The notes under the pieces are model-generated. The model did not search any database. It saw only the letters and a list, made by a program, of their open reading frames with translations, and was not told the origin of the DNA. 64,000 nt of DNA from Shewanella putrefaciens (GTDB lineage Bacteria > Pseudomonadota > Gammaproteobacteria > Enterobacterales > Shewanellaceae): contig NZ_CP066369.1 of assembly GCF_016406305.1 (NCBI RefSeq), forward strand, positions 2,808,501 through 2,872,500, in the 5' to 3' direction. Positions 27,879 through 37,137 of the stretch are shown in pieces. The translations under genes were made by a program, and so were the position numbers. Within the stretch, counting starts at the first letter, position 1. Each line of letters begins with the position of its first letter.

Positions 27879-30125
27879 TTACACCCGCAATAGTTTGTTG
27901 ACGGGAAGATCGCGGATCCTCTGCCCCGTCGCTGCAAAAATCGCATTGGTCAAACTCGGGGCAACAGGGGGGACACCCGGCTCACCGACACCTGCGGGCG
28001 GTGCATCGGACTCAATAATGATGATCTCCATATCGGGGGTTTGGGGGAGTCGCAGTAAAGGATAATCGTGGAAATTCGATTGCTGCACTTTGCCCTCTTT
28101 GTATGTGATTTCTCCCATCAAGGCTAAGCTCAGACCAAATATAATCGCACCTTCTGTCTGGGCTTTTACCCTATCTGGGTTAACTATGGTGCCTGCATCG
28201 ATAGCTGCGATGGCTTGCAGTACCTTAAGTTGTTTATCCTCACTCACCTCCACCAGCATAGCCACGGCAACAAAACTGACAAAACTGCGGTGCACGGCAA
28301 AACCCCAGCCCTGATTTTTACCCGCCTTGGGCGCCTTAGCTTGGGCCTTTTCAACCGCGTCGATAACCCCTAAATAGCGGCCCACGTCCACGGGGTGACG
28401 ACTGAGTTCTTCACCATAGTTACCGTATTTAAAGCCTTGATCGCTAAAGGTCTCACGCCTTGCTTCACCTAACAGGCTACGCCACATCTCAAAGCATGAA
28501 ACTTGGGATCTATGGGCCATTTCATCGACAAAACTGCCTACACTAAAACCGTGCTGAATGTTACACACAGAACGCATCCAACCAATACGGCTGTGCGCCT
28601 GCGCTTTTACCGCTTCGTATCTTAAGTGCGGCAACGCAAAGGGCACATCCACAAAGCCTAAATCCAACTCACCGCCGGAGGGATATTCCACCCCTTCGGC
28701 AAAGGTTGAACTGATCGATGGGAATCCCGTACGGGCTAAAAGTGCGGTCGGTTTATTATTGGCATCGAACAACGCCTGATAGGATTGGGCACTGATGGCA
28801 TGGTAGTAACCGTTTTGAATTTCATCCTCGCGGCTCCAACTCACCTTAATTGGACGCTTGAATTGCTTCGATAACAGCGCCGCTTCAACACTAAAATCAG
28901 GTTTGGACTTACGCCCAAAACCGCCACCCAATAGGGTGACATTCACTTTAATCGCCTCTTCTTCCATGCCTAGTGCTGCGGCCACATTTTGCTGGGTACT
29001 TTGGGGCGTTTGGGTCGATGCCCAGATTTCACAGCCCTTTTCAGTCACATGGGCAGTGGCAACGGGTGGTTCAATAGAGGAATGGATTAGATAAGGCACG
29101 GTATAAACCGCTTTTAACGTATTCGCTTCGGGCCAGTTTTTGACCTCATCGCCGACTTGGCGCACGACTTTACCGCTTTGCTGTACGCGCTCGACCAGTG
29201 ACTTCAAATAAAGGCTTGAATCATGCTGATTGTTGTCGGCCTGAGTCCAAGTGACTTTTAAGGCTTTGCGGCCTTCGAGGGCGCTCCAGCTATTTGTCGC
29301 TATCACGGCAACGCCGCCCAAAGCCTGAAATGCGGGGGCTCCCTTAGGGGTTGGCAAACGATACACATCCACTACCCCGGCGACCTTGCGCGCCGCGGTA
29401 TCGTCCAAGCTTGCCACATCGCTGCCCAGTACGGGCGGGCGCATAATGCTGGCGTAAAGCATATTATCGACTTGAATATCATAGCCATAGACAGCTTTGC
29501 CGCTTAACATGGCATCCATATCAACGATCTGGCGTGATGCGCCAATCTGCTTAAAATCTTTAACCTCTTTAAAGGTTAAGGACTCAACGGCGGGGACGGG
29601 TTGCTCTGATGCGGCTAACGCTAACTCGCCAAATTTGGCCGAGCGGCCCGATTTTGCATGCAGCACTTTATGGCTGGCGGTATGCACCTCACTCACGGGG
29701 ACTTGCCAACGTGCGGCAGCGGCCTGCTCTAGCATGGTTCTTGCCATCGCCCCCATCTGGCGCATGCGATCATAATTTTCGCGAATACTGCGGCTACCAT
29801 CGGTATTCTGGCTGGCATAACGTTTATCGGCTAAGCCTTGAATGGGGACGATTTTATCCCAATCCGCTTCTAACTCTTCGGCTAAGACTTGCAGAATGCC
29901 GGTTCTGATCCCCTGTCCCATCTCGGAGCGATGGCAAGTAAGGTACACTTTGTCGTCTTCACCTATGGCAATAAACAGATTCAGCCGCGCCTCTTTATCC
30001 TGCGCCAGCGCCATGGGGCTCCATGTTAATCCACTCGCCCCTAATGCTAATCCGCCACCCACTGCGCCAAACAGTTTTAACACATCGCGGCGGCTTACAT
30101 TTTCTACGGCAGTAAAAGTACTCAT
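27879..30125 (-). CDS. iorB: Molybdopterin-binding large subunit of an isoquinoline 1-oxidoreductase / aldehyde oxidase-like enzyme
   Basis: 748 aa from the ATG at 30125, with AGGAGGG upstream. The N-terminus has a twin-arginine signal (SRRDVLKLFG then AVGGGLALGASGL), so the holoenzyme is probably exported folded. Molybdopterin domain motifs: TLLGGGFGRKSKPDFSVEAA and, near the C-terminus, PPAGVGEPGVPPVAPSLTNA, whose Glu corresponds to the catalytic Glu of the xanthine oxidase family. The small [2Fe-2S] subunit gene ends 1 nt upstream. Substrate unknown; the IorB name reflects family similarity only. Confidence 0.88.
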   Translation of the reverse strand: MSTFTAVENVSRRDVLKLFGAVGGGLALGASGLTWSPMALAQDKEARLNLFIAIGEDDKVYLTCHRSEMGQGIRTGILQVLAEELEADWDKIVPIQGLADKRYASQNTDGSRSIRENYDRMRQMGAMARTMLEQAAAARWQVPVSEVHTASHKVLHAKSGRSAKFGELALAASEQPVPAVESLTFKEVKDFKQIGASRQIVDMDAMLSGKAVYGYDIQVDNMLYASIMRPPVLGSDVASLDDTAARKVAGVVDVYRLPTPKGAPAFQALGGVAVIATNSWSALEGRKALKVTWTQADNNQHDSSLYLKSLVERVQQSGKVVRQVGDEVKNWPEANTLKAVYTVPYLIHSSIEPPVATAHVTEKGCEIWASTQTPQSTQQNVAAALGMEEEAIKVNVTLLGGGFGRKSKPDFSVEAALLSKQFKRPIKVSWSREDEIQNGYYHAISAQSYQALFDANNKPTALLARTGFPSISSTFAEGVEYPSGGELDLGFVDVPFALPHLRYEAVKAQAHSRIGWMRSVCNIQHGFSVGSFVDEMAHRSQVSCFEMWRSLLGEARRETFSDQGFKYGNYGEELSRHPVDVGRYLGVIDAVEKAQAKAPKAGKNQGWGFAVHRSFVSFVAVAMLVEVSEDKQLKVLQAIAAIDAGTIVNPDRVKAQTEGAIIFGLSLALMGEITYKEGKVQQSNFHDYPLLRLPQTPDMEIIIIESDAPPAGVGEPGVPPVAPSLTNAIFAATGQRIRDLPVNKLLRV

Positions 30126-30126
30126 A

Positions 30127-30630
30127 TTAGCCCTCCTGTTTGGCATAGTGTTGCAGTGCCGCTTTAATCCGTGGGTAGGTGCCGCAGCGGCAGATATTGC
30201 CCGACATGGCCGAGTTGATTTGTTCCTCTGTGGGCTTAGGATGCTGCGCCACTAACGCCGCAGCCGACATCAGTTGTCCCGCCTGACAATAGCCACACTG
30301 GGGCACATTATGTTCGGCCCAAGCATTTTTAAGCTTTTGATTATCAAGGCCTTCAATTGTTGTTAGTCGTTTTCCCTTTGCCTGCCCCAAACTGGTTAAA
30401 CAGGCCCGCACGGGTTGGCCATCTAAATGCACAGTGCAAGCGCCACATAGCCCAGCTCCGCAGCCATATTTAGTGCCCGTAAGCCCTAAAATATCCCGTA
30501 GCGCCCACAGGATTGGCATTTTAGGATCGGCATCTAAGGTAAATGATTTACCGTTGATGGAAAGTGTTTGGGTGGAAGCGGCGGTACTCGCTTCCTTGAC
30601 GACGGATTGGGGGGATAATACTTCTGCCAT
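30127..30630 (-). CDS. iorA: [2Fe-2S] small subunit of molybdenum hydroxylase
   Basis: 167 aa. Plant-type ferredoxin cluster in [17 protein letters not shown] and the C-terminal cluster [10 protein letters not shown] ... [11 protein letters not shown], the standard two [2Fe-2S] centres of this family. It passes electrons from the large subunit's Mo centre. No signal peptide, so it would be exported with the Tat-targeted partner. It lies 3 nt downstream of the MocA-like gene. Confidence 0.92.
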   Translation of the reverse strand: MAEVLSPQSVVKEASTAASTQTLSINGKSFTLDADPKMPILWALRDILGLTGTKYGCGAGLCGACTVHLDGQPVRACLTSLGQAKGKRLTTIEGLDNQKLKNAWAEHNVPQCGYCQAGQLMSAAALVAQHPKPTEEQINSAMSGNICRCGTYPRIKAALQHYAKQEG

Positions 30631-30633
30631 AAC

Positions 30634-31365
30634 TCACTCCTTAAGTGCCAACCACGACGCAAGATCGGCTTGGGTATCAATATCAATTGCTGCGCGGGAT
30701 AGCGTTATCGCGACTAACGCTCCCCGCTGTGCTTGTTGTTTTAAAATAGATTTCGCCCCGCGATCACCACTCAAATGAGTGAGTAGAGGCAATGTTGAAG
30801 CATTAAAAATAGCAGGTACGCCCACATCATCCAAATAATGGGCGGCAACCTCTTTACCGGTTTTATGCCACATCAGAATAAGCTGTCGATAATCCTCGGC
30901 GCTCAAGGCCACTTGATCAGCCAGTGTCAGCAGCATGGCATCAAAGCCCTGTTCCTTAGCATAACTTGCCGCCAAACTCACCGAGGATGCGAGGCCCGTT
31001 TGCCACTGCGGATTAACTAAAATATCAAAGGGTTGGCGGGAATGAACCTCGGCTAATAATGGTTGCAATATGTGCTGATGAGCACCGAGTATGACTAACA
31101 AAGGGACATTTTTGGGGGAATGCGTGCCTTGAGGCTCTATATCTTGGCAATGAAGCTGTTGTAAACGCTCAACATGGGCGCTAATGATGGCTTGTTCACT
31201 GATCCCAGTCGCGCTAAGCGATGGCAAAAGCTGCGCTAACTTTACCCCCGCAAAGCGCTGACTCTCACCCGCAGCCAATACCACAATCAGCAGCCGTTTG
31301 GATGAAAGTGGCGCTTGCTCTGCCAACGGTAGCACTGCCGACTTTGGCACTGGCGGCAATGTCAT
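30634..31365 (-). CDS. MocA/MobA-like molybdenum cofactor nucleotidyltransferase
   Basis: 243 aa. NTP-transferase fold with the LLIVVLAAGESQRFAGVKL signature at residues 24-42 and DAMLLTLADQVAL carrying the metal-binding region. Likely attaches CMP (MocA) to Mo-molybdopterin to give the dinucleotide form used by xanthine oxidase family enzymes. It starts 1 nt inside the xdhC-like stop (TAATG), and iorA follows, so it is a maturation factor in the same operon. The choice of CTP over GTP is inferred from the enzyme family served. Confidence 0.82.
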   Translation of the reverse strand: MTLPPVPKSAVLPLAEQAPLSSKRLLIVVLAAGESQRFAGVKLAQLLPSLSATGISEQAIISAHVERLQQLHCQDIEPQGTHSPKNVPLLVILGAHQHILQPLLAEVHSRQPFDILVNPQWQTGLASSVSLAASYAKEQGFDAMLLTLADQVALSAEDYRQLILMWHKTGKEVAAHYLDDVGVPAIFNASTLPLLTHLSGDRGAKSILKQQAQRGALVAITLSRAAIDIDTQADLASWLALKE

Positions 31366-32381
31366 TAACGCATGATCTCATCAAGATGTTTTAAAGTCGC
31401 ACCATGGAGCACGCCGTGGCACTGGGCCAAAATACTTAAGGCAATGGCACTCGGTAACTCGCCCCCAAGGGCAAGCCCAGCTGGGGCAGAAAATATCCCT
31501 GAAAAAGAGTCAACACTCAGCCCCGCCATCCCGAGGACTTTATCTCGCCTGTGGGCTGGCCCCAGCAAGGCGACATAGGCAAGCGGATGCGCTTGAATGG
31601 CCTTTAATGCCGCAGCATCTAGACCTAAGTTATGGTTCATCACCACGGCGCAATCCAATTGGGCGATATGATTGGCGGTTAATTCCCCCGCGCTAAGTTT
31701 CACTATATGGGCATGGGGGAAATCCGCCGCTCTGGCGTAGGCGGTGCGGCTATCGAAAACAGTGACTTGCCAGCCTAAGGTATGGGCCATGGCGGCAATC
31801 GGTTTAGCGTCGATACCACCGCCAAAAATCCCTAATTGGAACCTTGGCCTTAGCGGGACTATGAGCGACTGTCCCTCCCCTTGGGTAAAGACGCCCGTGC
31901 GCACAAAATCACTTGCGGGAAACGGCGCCACAGCTTCTGGATGGAAAGTAGCATGATATTGGCGTGCATCCGTCCCCGCTTTAACTAAAGGCAACTGATA
32001 AAACCCCGATTGACCGTGGCGAAATGCCTGCACGAGTTCAATCAAGCCAAGATCGTGATTCTCTTTTAGCAGAGGGATCAACATGATATCGACTATGCCA
32101 CCACAACCGAGTCGATAGCTGGCATCGGACTCATCACTGGCGTCATAGGTGACGCACATGACTTGCTTAGTCTGCATGGCATGTTGAGCGTGGCGGCGTA
32201 GGTCGGATTCTAAGCAGCCACCACTTAATATTCCCGCCTCTTGACCGAATTCGTGGAACAACATCATGGCGCCGGGTTTACGGTAAGCAGAACCTTGAAT
32301 AGCGGTGATCACCGCCAACACCCAAGCGTCATCCGCCAGCGGTAACCAATGCTCAAGTAAGTCTTCGATTTGGTGTTCCAT
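31365..32381 (-). CDS. XdhC/CoxI family molybdenum hydroxylase maturation protein
   Basis: 338 aa. N-terminal XdhC_CoxI domain (VLAVITAIQGSAYRKPGAMM, ILSGGCLESDL) and C-terminal Rossmann domain (LGIFGGGIDAKPIAAMAHTL ending VALLGPAHRR). XdhC proteins bind Mo cofactor, protect it and promote its sulfuration before insertion in the large subunit. First gene of the four-gene minus-strand operon xdhC-mocA-iorA-iorB. Confidence 0.9.
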   Translation of the reverse strand: MEHQIEDLLEHWLPLADDAWVLAVITAIQGSAYRKPGAMMLFHEFGQEAGILSGGCLESDLRRHAQHAMQTKQVMCVTYDASDESDASYRLGCGGIVDIMLIPLLKENHDLGLIELVQAFRHGQSGFYQLPLVKAGTDARQYHATFHPEAVAPFPASDFVRTGVFTQGEGQSLIVPLRPRFQLGIFGGGIDAKPIAAMAHTLGWQVTVFDSRTAYARAADFPHAHIVKLSAGELTANHIAQLDCAVVMNHNLGLDAAALKAIQAHPLAYVALLGPAHRRDKVLGMAGLSVDSFSGIFSAPAGLALGGELPSAIALSILAQCHGVLHGATLKHLDEIMR

Positions 32382-32560
32382 CCACAGGGCTCCGATCGGT
32401 GATCAATATCTGACAAGGTATAAACCATCTTCAAATTAAACCTAACTCGTTGAGGCACAATCATTAGACAGTTGCGGTAACAAGTTAGCAAAGACGTTTG
32501 TATTTTGATAGGGGCAATAGTTTACAAAAAATGTCACGCTAAAAATTGTGGTATAGAATG

Positions 32561-32616
32561 GGCGAGAATTGATGGACCAAAGTTAATGAACGAGAGTTGA
32601 TGGGCGAGAATTGACA
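32561..32616. repeat. 14-bp tandem repeat, four imperfect copies
   Basis: GGCGAGAATTGATG, GACCAAAGTTAATG, AACGAGAGTTGATG, GGCGAGAATTGACA. It lies in the 299-bp gap between the xdhC-like start and the second chemotaxis gene's stop. Confidence 0.8.
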
Positions 32617-32680
32617 TCCATGTCACATAGAAGGCGGTTAGGATTTATCTTCTTTGTTAACACACTAGGGTAAAAGCAAA

Positions 32681-34420
32681 TTAGAACTGATATTCCCCCG
32701 CCTTAGTGCGCAGCATTTGCGATTGATTGTCGAGGCTAATGGACGTCGATTCAATCTGTTCGATAATCTTCGATACCTCACGGGAGTTATCGCGGATCAC
32801 CACTAGGCTGGTCGCAATATCTTTGGAGACGAGTGATTGCTCCTCGGTTGAGGTTGCCACTTGAGAATTGATCCCGTGGATAGCGGCCGTGCTATGGCGA
32901 ATATCCTCAAATACCGTCACTATGCGTTGCAACTCTGTGCTGGCCTTTTGCATTAACGTCGCCGCTTGAGTCACCGATGTGCCCACTTGATTGGTCCGGT
33001 TTTGCAGGCTGGCGACGATATCATCGATTTCCTTAGTGGAATCTTGGGTACGCTGGGCTAACGAACGCACTTCATCGGCCACCACAGCAAAGCCCCGCCC
33101 TTGCTCCCCGGCTCTTGCGGCCTCAATCGCCGCATTCAGTGCTAACAAATTAGTTTGTTCGGCAATGGCCTTAATGACGCTAAGCACATTACTGACTTGC
33201 GTGCTTTGACTGACCAAATGCTGCATCGAGTCCTGGGTATTAGTGAACTCAGTTTCTAGCACCGCCATAGCACTCAGTGCCTCGGCAACCGTTTGCTGGC
33301 CAACGCCCACATGGGCTTCATTCTCTGCGGCGCGCATTTCAGCATTAGAGGTACTCTCGCTCACATGCACTAAGGTGGTGGTCATTTCCTCCATTGCACT
33401 GGCACTGGCATCCAGTTCTTTCACCACCCGATTTGAGCTTTCCCGTGAAACTTGAATTGATGTTTTTGTCTGATTTGCTAATTCGGCAACCTCCCTCGCA
33501 ATGCCATCGGTCGTAGAGAGTGAACTGGCAAGCGAGGCGATAAACAAATTGATTTGGCTAACAATTTCGCCTATTTCACCTTGGGTTGTAACCGAGATCC
33601 GCCGAGCAAGATTTTTAGAATGCTGGATATCGAGTAGTTCCCGGCAGGTTTGCACTATCGGCGTGACTATTCGGCTTTTAACGATAATAAATCCACCAAC
33701 CGCAACTAAAATCACAATGAACAATACCAACTGTGACCAATTCAATGCGGCATGGAGCGAGTCTAACCTGTTATTCACTTCGCCCTCGGTGCGTTTATCC
33801 AGCGCCGTAAAAAACTCATCTATGGGCTGCATGATCTTGGCCTTTTCTCTATGGTATTGATCGCTATGTAATAGTTCCCTCGCCATCGCGAGGTTAGGCT
33901 CTCCTTTTACACTGTAGGTTTGGGTATTCGGGTCCATAAAGATACCTTTTACGGCATTCATGGCCTTCACTTCTAGGGCGACTAACGCATCTGAATTTTG
34001 CTGGGCTTGTTCAAGGTAACGAAACTCTTCATCTGAGAAACCCAAGGATTGCATTTGGGTCTTTATCGCAACTCTGGCACCGTCTGGCTTTGGCTTATCT
34101 CCATAACTCAGCACTAAGTCCCAATAAATCTGGTGATATTTCTCGGGCCTCGGCTTTTCACCATTGCGAATGGCCAAAATATCCATATACATTTTTTCGT
34201 ACTTATCATCACCGGTGACGGCATAGGTTCGCGCCAGCCGAGTGAGATCATCGGAGCTTTGCCTTAATTCATCGGCAATTTGATAGGACTGATAGCGAAT
34301 ACTGGCCGCCTCGTTAAAGAGATCGATCCTTGAGGTGACATTGAAACTCAATAATGCCGTTATCAGAGCACTGGCTACTATGGTTGCAAATACCATAGTC
34401 ATCATCGTTTTTGTTTTCAT
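32681..34420 (-). CDS. Methyl-accepting chemotaxis protein
   Basis: 579 aa. N-terminal helix [18 protein letters not shown], a periplasmic sensor of about 190 residues (up to ALNWSQ), a second helix [21 protein letters not shown] ([19 protein letters not shown]), then the cytoplasmic signalling domain with the tip [20 protein letters not shown]. No CheR pentapeptide. The sensor has long alpha-helical, charged segments and no domain I can name. Monocistronic on its strand. Confidence 0.92.
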   Translation of the reverse strand: MKTKTMMTMVFATIVASALITALLSFNVTSRIDLFNEAASIRYQSYQIADELRQSSDDLTRLARTYAVTGDDKYEKMYMDILAIRNGEKPRPEKYHQIYWDLVLSYGDKPKPDGARVAIKTQMQSLGFSDEEFRYLEQAQQNSDALVALEVKAMNAVKGIFMDPNTQTYSVKGEPNLAMARELLHSDQYHREKAKIMQPIDEFFTALDKRTEGEVNNRLDSLHAALNWSQLVLFIVILVAVGGFIIVKSRIVTPIVQTCRELLDIQHSKNLARRISVTTQGEIGEIVSQINLFIASLASSLSTTDGIAREVAELANQTKTSIQVSRESSNRVVKELDASASAMEEMTTTLVHVSESTSNAEMRAAENEAHVGVGQQTVAEALSAMAVLETEFTNTQDSMQHLVSQSTQVSNVLSVIKAIAEQTNLLALNAAIEAARAGEQGRGFAVVADEVRSLAQRTQDSTKEIDDIVASLQNRTNQVGTSVTQAATLMQKASTELQRIVTVFEDIRHSTAAIHGINSQVATSTEEQSLVSKDIATSLVVIRDNSREVSKIIEQIESTSISLDNQSQMLRTKAGEYQF

Positions 34421-34662
34421 TTTTTCCCCAATAAGAGACCTAAGAACAGTTTTAAGTCTAGAAGGAAAATATAAAAAACGAGGTAAAAAACAGGAATATT
34501 CTTTTAAATCTATGTGGTTGCGAGCAATTACTGCTCACAAAATCATGATGATTTAACAAACAAATTAAGCATATGCGTATCGAAATGCGATGGAATTGGC
34601 GCTAACAAGGGCAGCGCCTGCGGCAAAAACCACAGCCGCTGCCGATATGCCAAGAGACTCGA

Positions 34663-35307
34663 TTAGAGCAGCAGTTGATCGGCCACAAAGGGATTATGCT
34701 CGCGCTCTTCACCAAAGGTAGACATAGGACCATGGCCCGGAATAAATTCGACATCGGCACCTAAGGGCCACAGTTTTTCGGTGATCGAGTGAATTAAATC
34801 CCGATGATTTGATTGGGGAAAATCGGTACGGCCAATTGAGCTTCTAAAGAGAATATCCCCCACCCAAGCCAGTTTCGAAGACGCCGAGTAAAAGGCAATA
34901 TGCCCAGGCGTATGTCCAGGACAGTGGAGCACCGACAGAGTTTGCTCGCCTAGGGTCACAAGATCGCCATCCTCTAGGTATTGCTCCGGTTCAAATGCCT
35001 CGCAATGGGGAAAACCAAAATTTTGGCTCTGCTTAGGTAAACTATCAATCCAATATTTATCGGCAATATGGGGGCCGATAATGGGAATATTCGCCGCTTG
35101 GGCAAGGGATTTAGCACCGCCGACATGGTCAATATGTCCGTGGGTCAAGAGGATTTTTTTCAGCGTCAACCCCAGTTTAGCCGCCTCAGCTTGAATGCGA
35201 TCTATGTTCCCTCCCGGATCAACAACCGCCGCGCATTTGGTTTTCTCACACCAGATCAAACTGCAATTTTGCTGGAAAGGTGTCACAGGAATAATTTGAT
35301 ACTTCAT
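34663..35307 (-). CDS. ycbL: MBL-fold metallohydrolase, YcbL/glyoxalase II-like
   Basis: 214 aa. Metal ligands in LTHGHIDHVGGA, HCPGHTPGH, WVGDILFRSSIGRTDFP and FIPGHGPMSTFG match the single-domain type II glyoxalase-like YcbL group (shorter than GloB, lacking the C-terminal domain). Probably hydrolyses S-D-lactoylglutathione or a related thioester in the cytoplasm. Divergent from the alpha/beta hydrolase gene. Confidence 0.9.
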   Translation of the reverse strand: MKYQIIPVTPFQQNCSLIWCEKTKCAAVVDPGGNIDRIQAEAAKLGLTLKKILLTHGHIDHVGGAKSLAQAANIPIIGPHIADKYWIDSLPKQSQNFGFPHCEAFEPEQYLEDGDLVTLGEQTLSVLHCPGHTPGHIAFYSASSKLAWVGDILFRSSIGRTDFPQSNHRDLIHSITEKLWPLGADVEFIPGHGPMSTFGEEREHNPFVADQLLL

Positions 35308-35487
35308 AGCTTCAATCTCGTGTTATCCATAGCCGATAGATTACGCTAAGAGGTTAATCATGGCTCAATTTTTTGAAATAAAAATTGATCTTCACCAAAG
35401 CCACATCAAAAAGTCCCAACTTGCAGGAACAGTGCTTTTGTATACAATCTGCCAATATACTCAAAGCCCTACCCTAGAGGTTGATTG

Positions 35488-36777
35488 ATGAAACCCGATA
35501 TTGTTCTTGCTGGTGTGCTTGCCAAAAAACATACCTTTACCCTGCCCCTCAATTATCAGCATCCGATTGCCACCCAAATTAAGGTTTTTGCCAGAGAGCT
35601 CTGCAGCACTGAAAATAAAGATAAAAAACTCCCCTACTTAGTGTTTTTTCAAGGCGGCCCTGGCTTTGCCGCCATGCGTCCTGCCAGTAATAGTGGTTGG
35701 ATCCGCCGCGCGCTGAAAGAATATCGAGTATTACTGCTCGATCAGCGCGGCACAGGCTTATCGACACCGATTAATTACCAGAGCCTTAAACATTTAACGC
35801 CCATAGAACAGGCGCAATACCTTAGCCACTTTAGGGCCGACAATATCATTCGTGATGCCGAAGCCATCCGAGCCCAACTTTGCCCCGCCGATAAATGGGC
35901 GATTCTGGGTCAAAGTTTTGGGGGATTTTGCGTTTTGCATTATCTGAGCTCCGCCCCTAAAGGCGTGAGTGAAGCCTATATCACAGGGGGAATTCCATCC
36001 TTAACCCGTAGCAGTGATGAAGTGTATCAAGCGACCTATCAACGAGTGCTCGCAAAAAACCACGCTTTCTTCCAGCGCTTTCACGATGCTCAGCATATAG
36101 TCACACGGTTAGCGAAGCACTTAATTGACAATGAAGTGTATTTGGCCACGGGAGAACGTCTCACCGTTGAAATGTTGCAGTTGCTTGGCATCAACTTAGG
36201 CATGGAGCAAGGACCGGAGTCTGTCTATTATCTGCTAGAGCAAGCCCTGATCAACACGCCCTCCGGCATAGAGGTAAATCCATTATTCTTAAATCATTTT
36301 TGCCAACTACTCGACTATAACACCAACCCGATTTTTGCCCTGCTACACGAGGCCATCTATTGCCAGCAGAGCGCATCCCAGTGGGCGGCGCACAGGGTAA
36401 GACAAGCATTTCCCGCCTTTAACTACCAAGTCGGTAAGCCTTTCCTTTTCACTGGCGAAATGATTTACCCTTGGATGTTCGACCAATTTAGCCACCTCAG
36501 GCCACTCAAAGCCGCGGCAGAAATACTGGCCAGTAAATCCGATTGGCCAGTGCTTTACAATCTGGAACAACTTAGCCAAAACCGCGTCCCCGTTGCCGCG
36601 GCCATTTATAGCGAGGATATGTTTGTCGAAATGCAATACAGCCTTGAGTCAGCCCAGCAAATCGGCCAGCTAAAATATTGGCTCACATCGGAATATGAAC
36701 ATAATGGGATCCGTATGGATGGCGAGCGGATTTTAGATAAACTGATCAGTTTGAATCGGGGTGAACTCTTAAGATAG
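35488..36777 (+). CDS. Alpha/beta hydrolase, prolyl aminopeptidase family (S33)
   Basis: 429 aa from the ATG at 35488, with AGAGG upstream; a TTG at 35485 is rejected. The oxyanion/HGGPG-equivalent FFQGGPGFAAMRP, RVLLLDQRGTGLS and nucleophile motif ILGQSFGGFC are typical of proline iminopeptidase-like S33 enzymes. The terminal region EYEHNGIRMDGERILD carries the catalytic His. Probable cytoplasmic peptidase that removes N-terminal proline. A terminator follows at 36880. Confidence 0.85.
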   Translation: MKPDIVLAGVLAKKHTFTLPLNYQHPIATQIKVFARELCSTENKDKKLPYLVFFQGGPGFAAMRPASNSGWIRRALKEYRVLLLDQRGTGLSTPINYQSLKHLTPIEQAQYLSHFRADNIIRDAEAIRAQLCPADKWAILGQSFGGFCVLHYLSSAPKGVSEAYITGGIPSLTRSSDEVYQATYQRVLAKNHAFFQRFHDAQHIVTRLAKHLIDNEVYLATGERLTVEMLQLLGINLGMEQGPESVYYLLEQALINTPSGIEVNPLFLNHFCQLLDYNTNPIFALLHEAIYCQQSASQWAAHRVRQAFPAFNYQVGKPFLFTGEMIYPWMFDQFSHLRPLKAAAEILASKSDWPVLYNLEQLSQNRVPVAAAIYSEDMFVEMQYSLESAQQIGQLKYWLTSEYEHNGIRMDGERILDKLISLNRGELLR

Positions 36778-37137
36778 ATGTTAATTTTAAGGGTTAATTA
36801 AGTAAAAGCTGTCATTGTAACTGCGCTCCTCATCCAACTGAGTGATTTTGGTTACAACGTTCAACGACCTATTTTCCGTAAGAGTAAACCGCCTTGGTTT
36901 ACTCTTTTTTTTGTCTTAAATTCAGCGCAATATCAGCGCCATTGTTTAAGAATGCATCCCACGAGAAAGACGCGCGCGTTAACTAGCTGCTCTGAATTGT
37001 AAACCACCTTATAGGACCAGCAAGCCATCGCTAAGCAGCTCCTTTGCACTGAGGTGAATATCCCATAGCGATATGCTGTGATGGAATATAGTTGTTAGGG
37101 CCAATTAGTGAGTGGTCATCAAACCATTACAACCACA
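36778..37137. other. Intergenic region with a bidirectional-position terminator
   Basis: 360 bp between the S33 hydrolase and topB, which converge. Apart from the hairpin at 36880-36912 I see no gene or regulatory site. Confidence 0.5.
36880..36912 (+). terminator. Intrinsic terminator of the S33 hydrolase gene
   Basis: AAGAGTAAACC pairs with GGTTTACTCTT across a GCCTT loop and is followed by a run of T. Confidence 0.9.
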
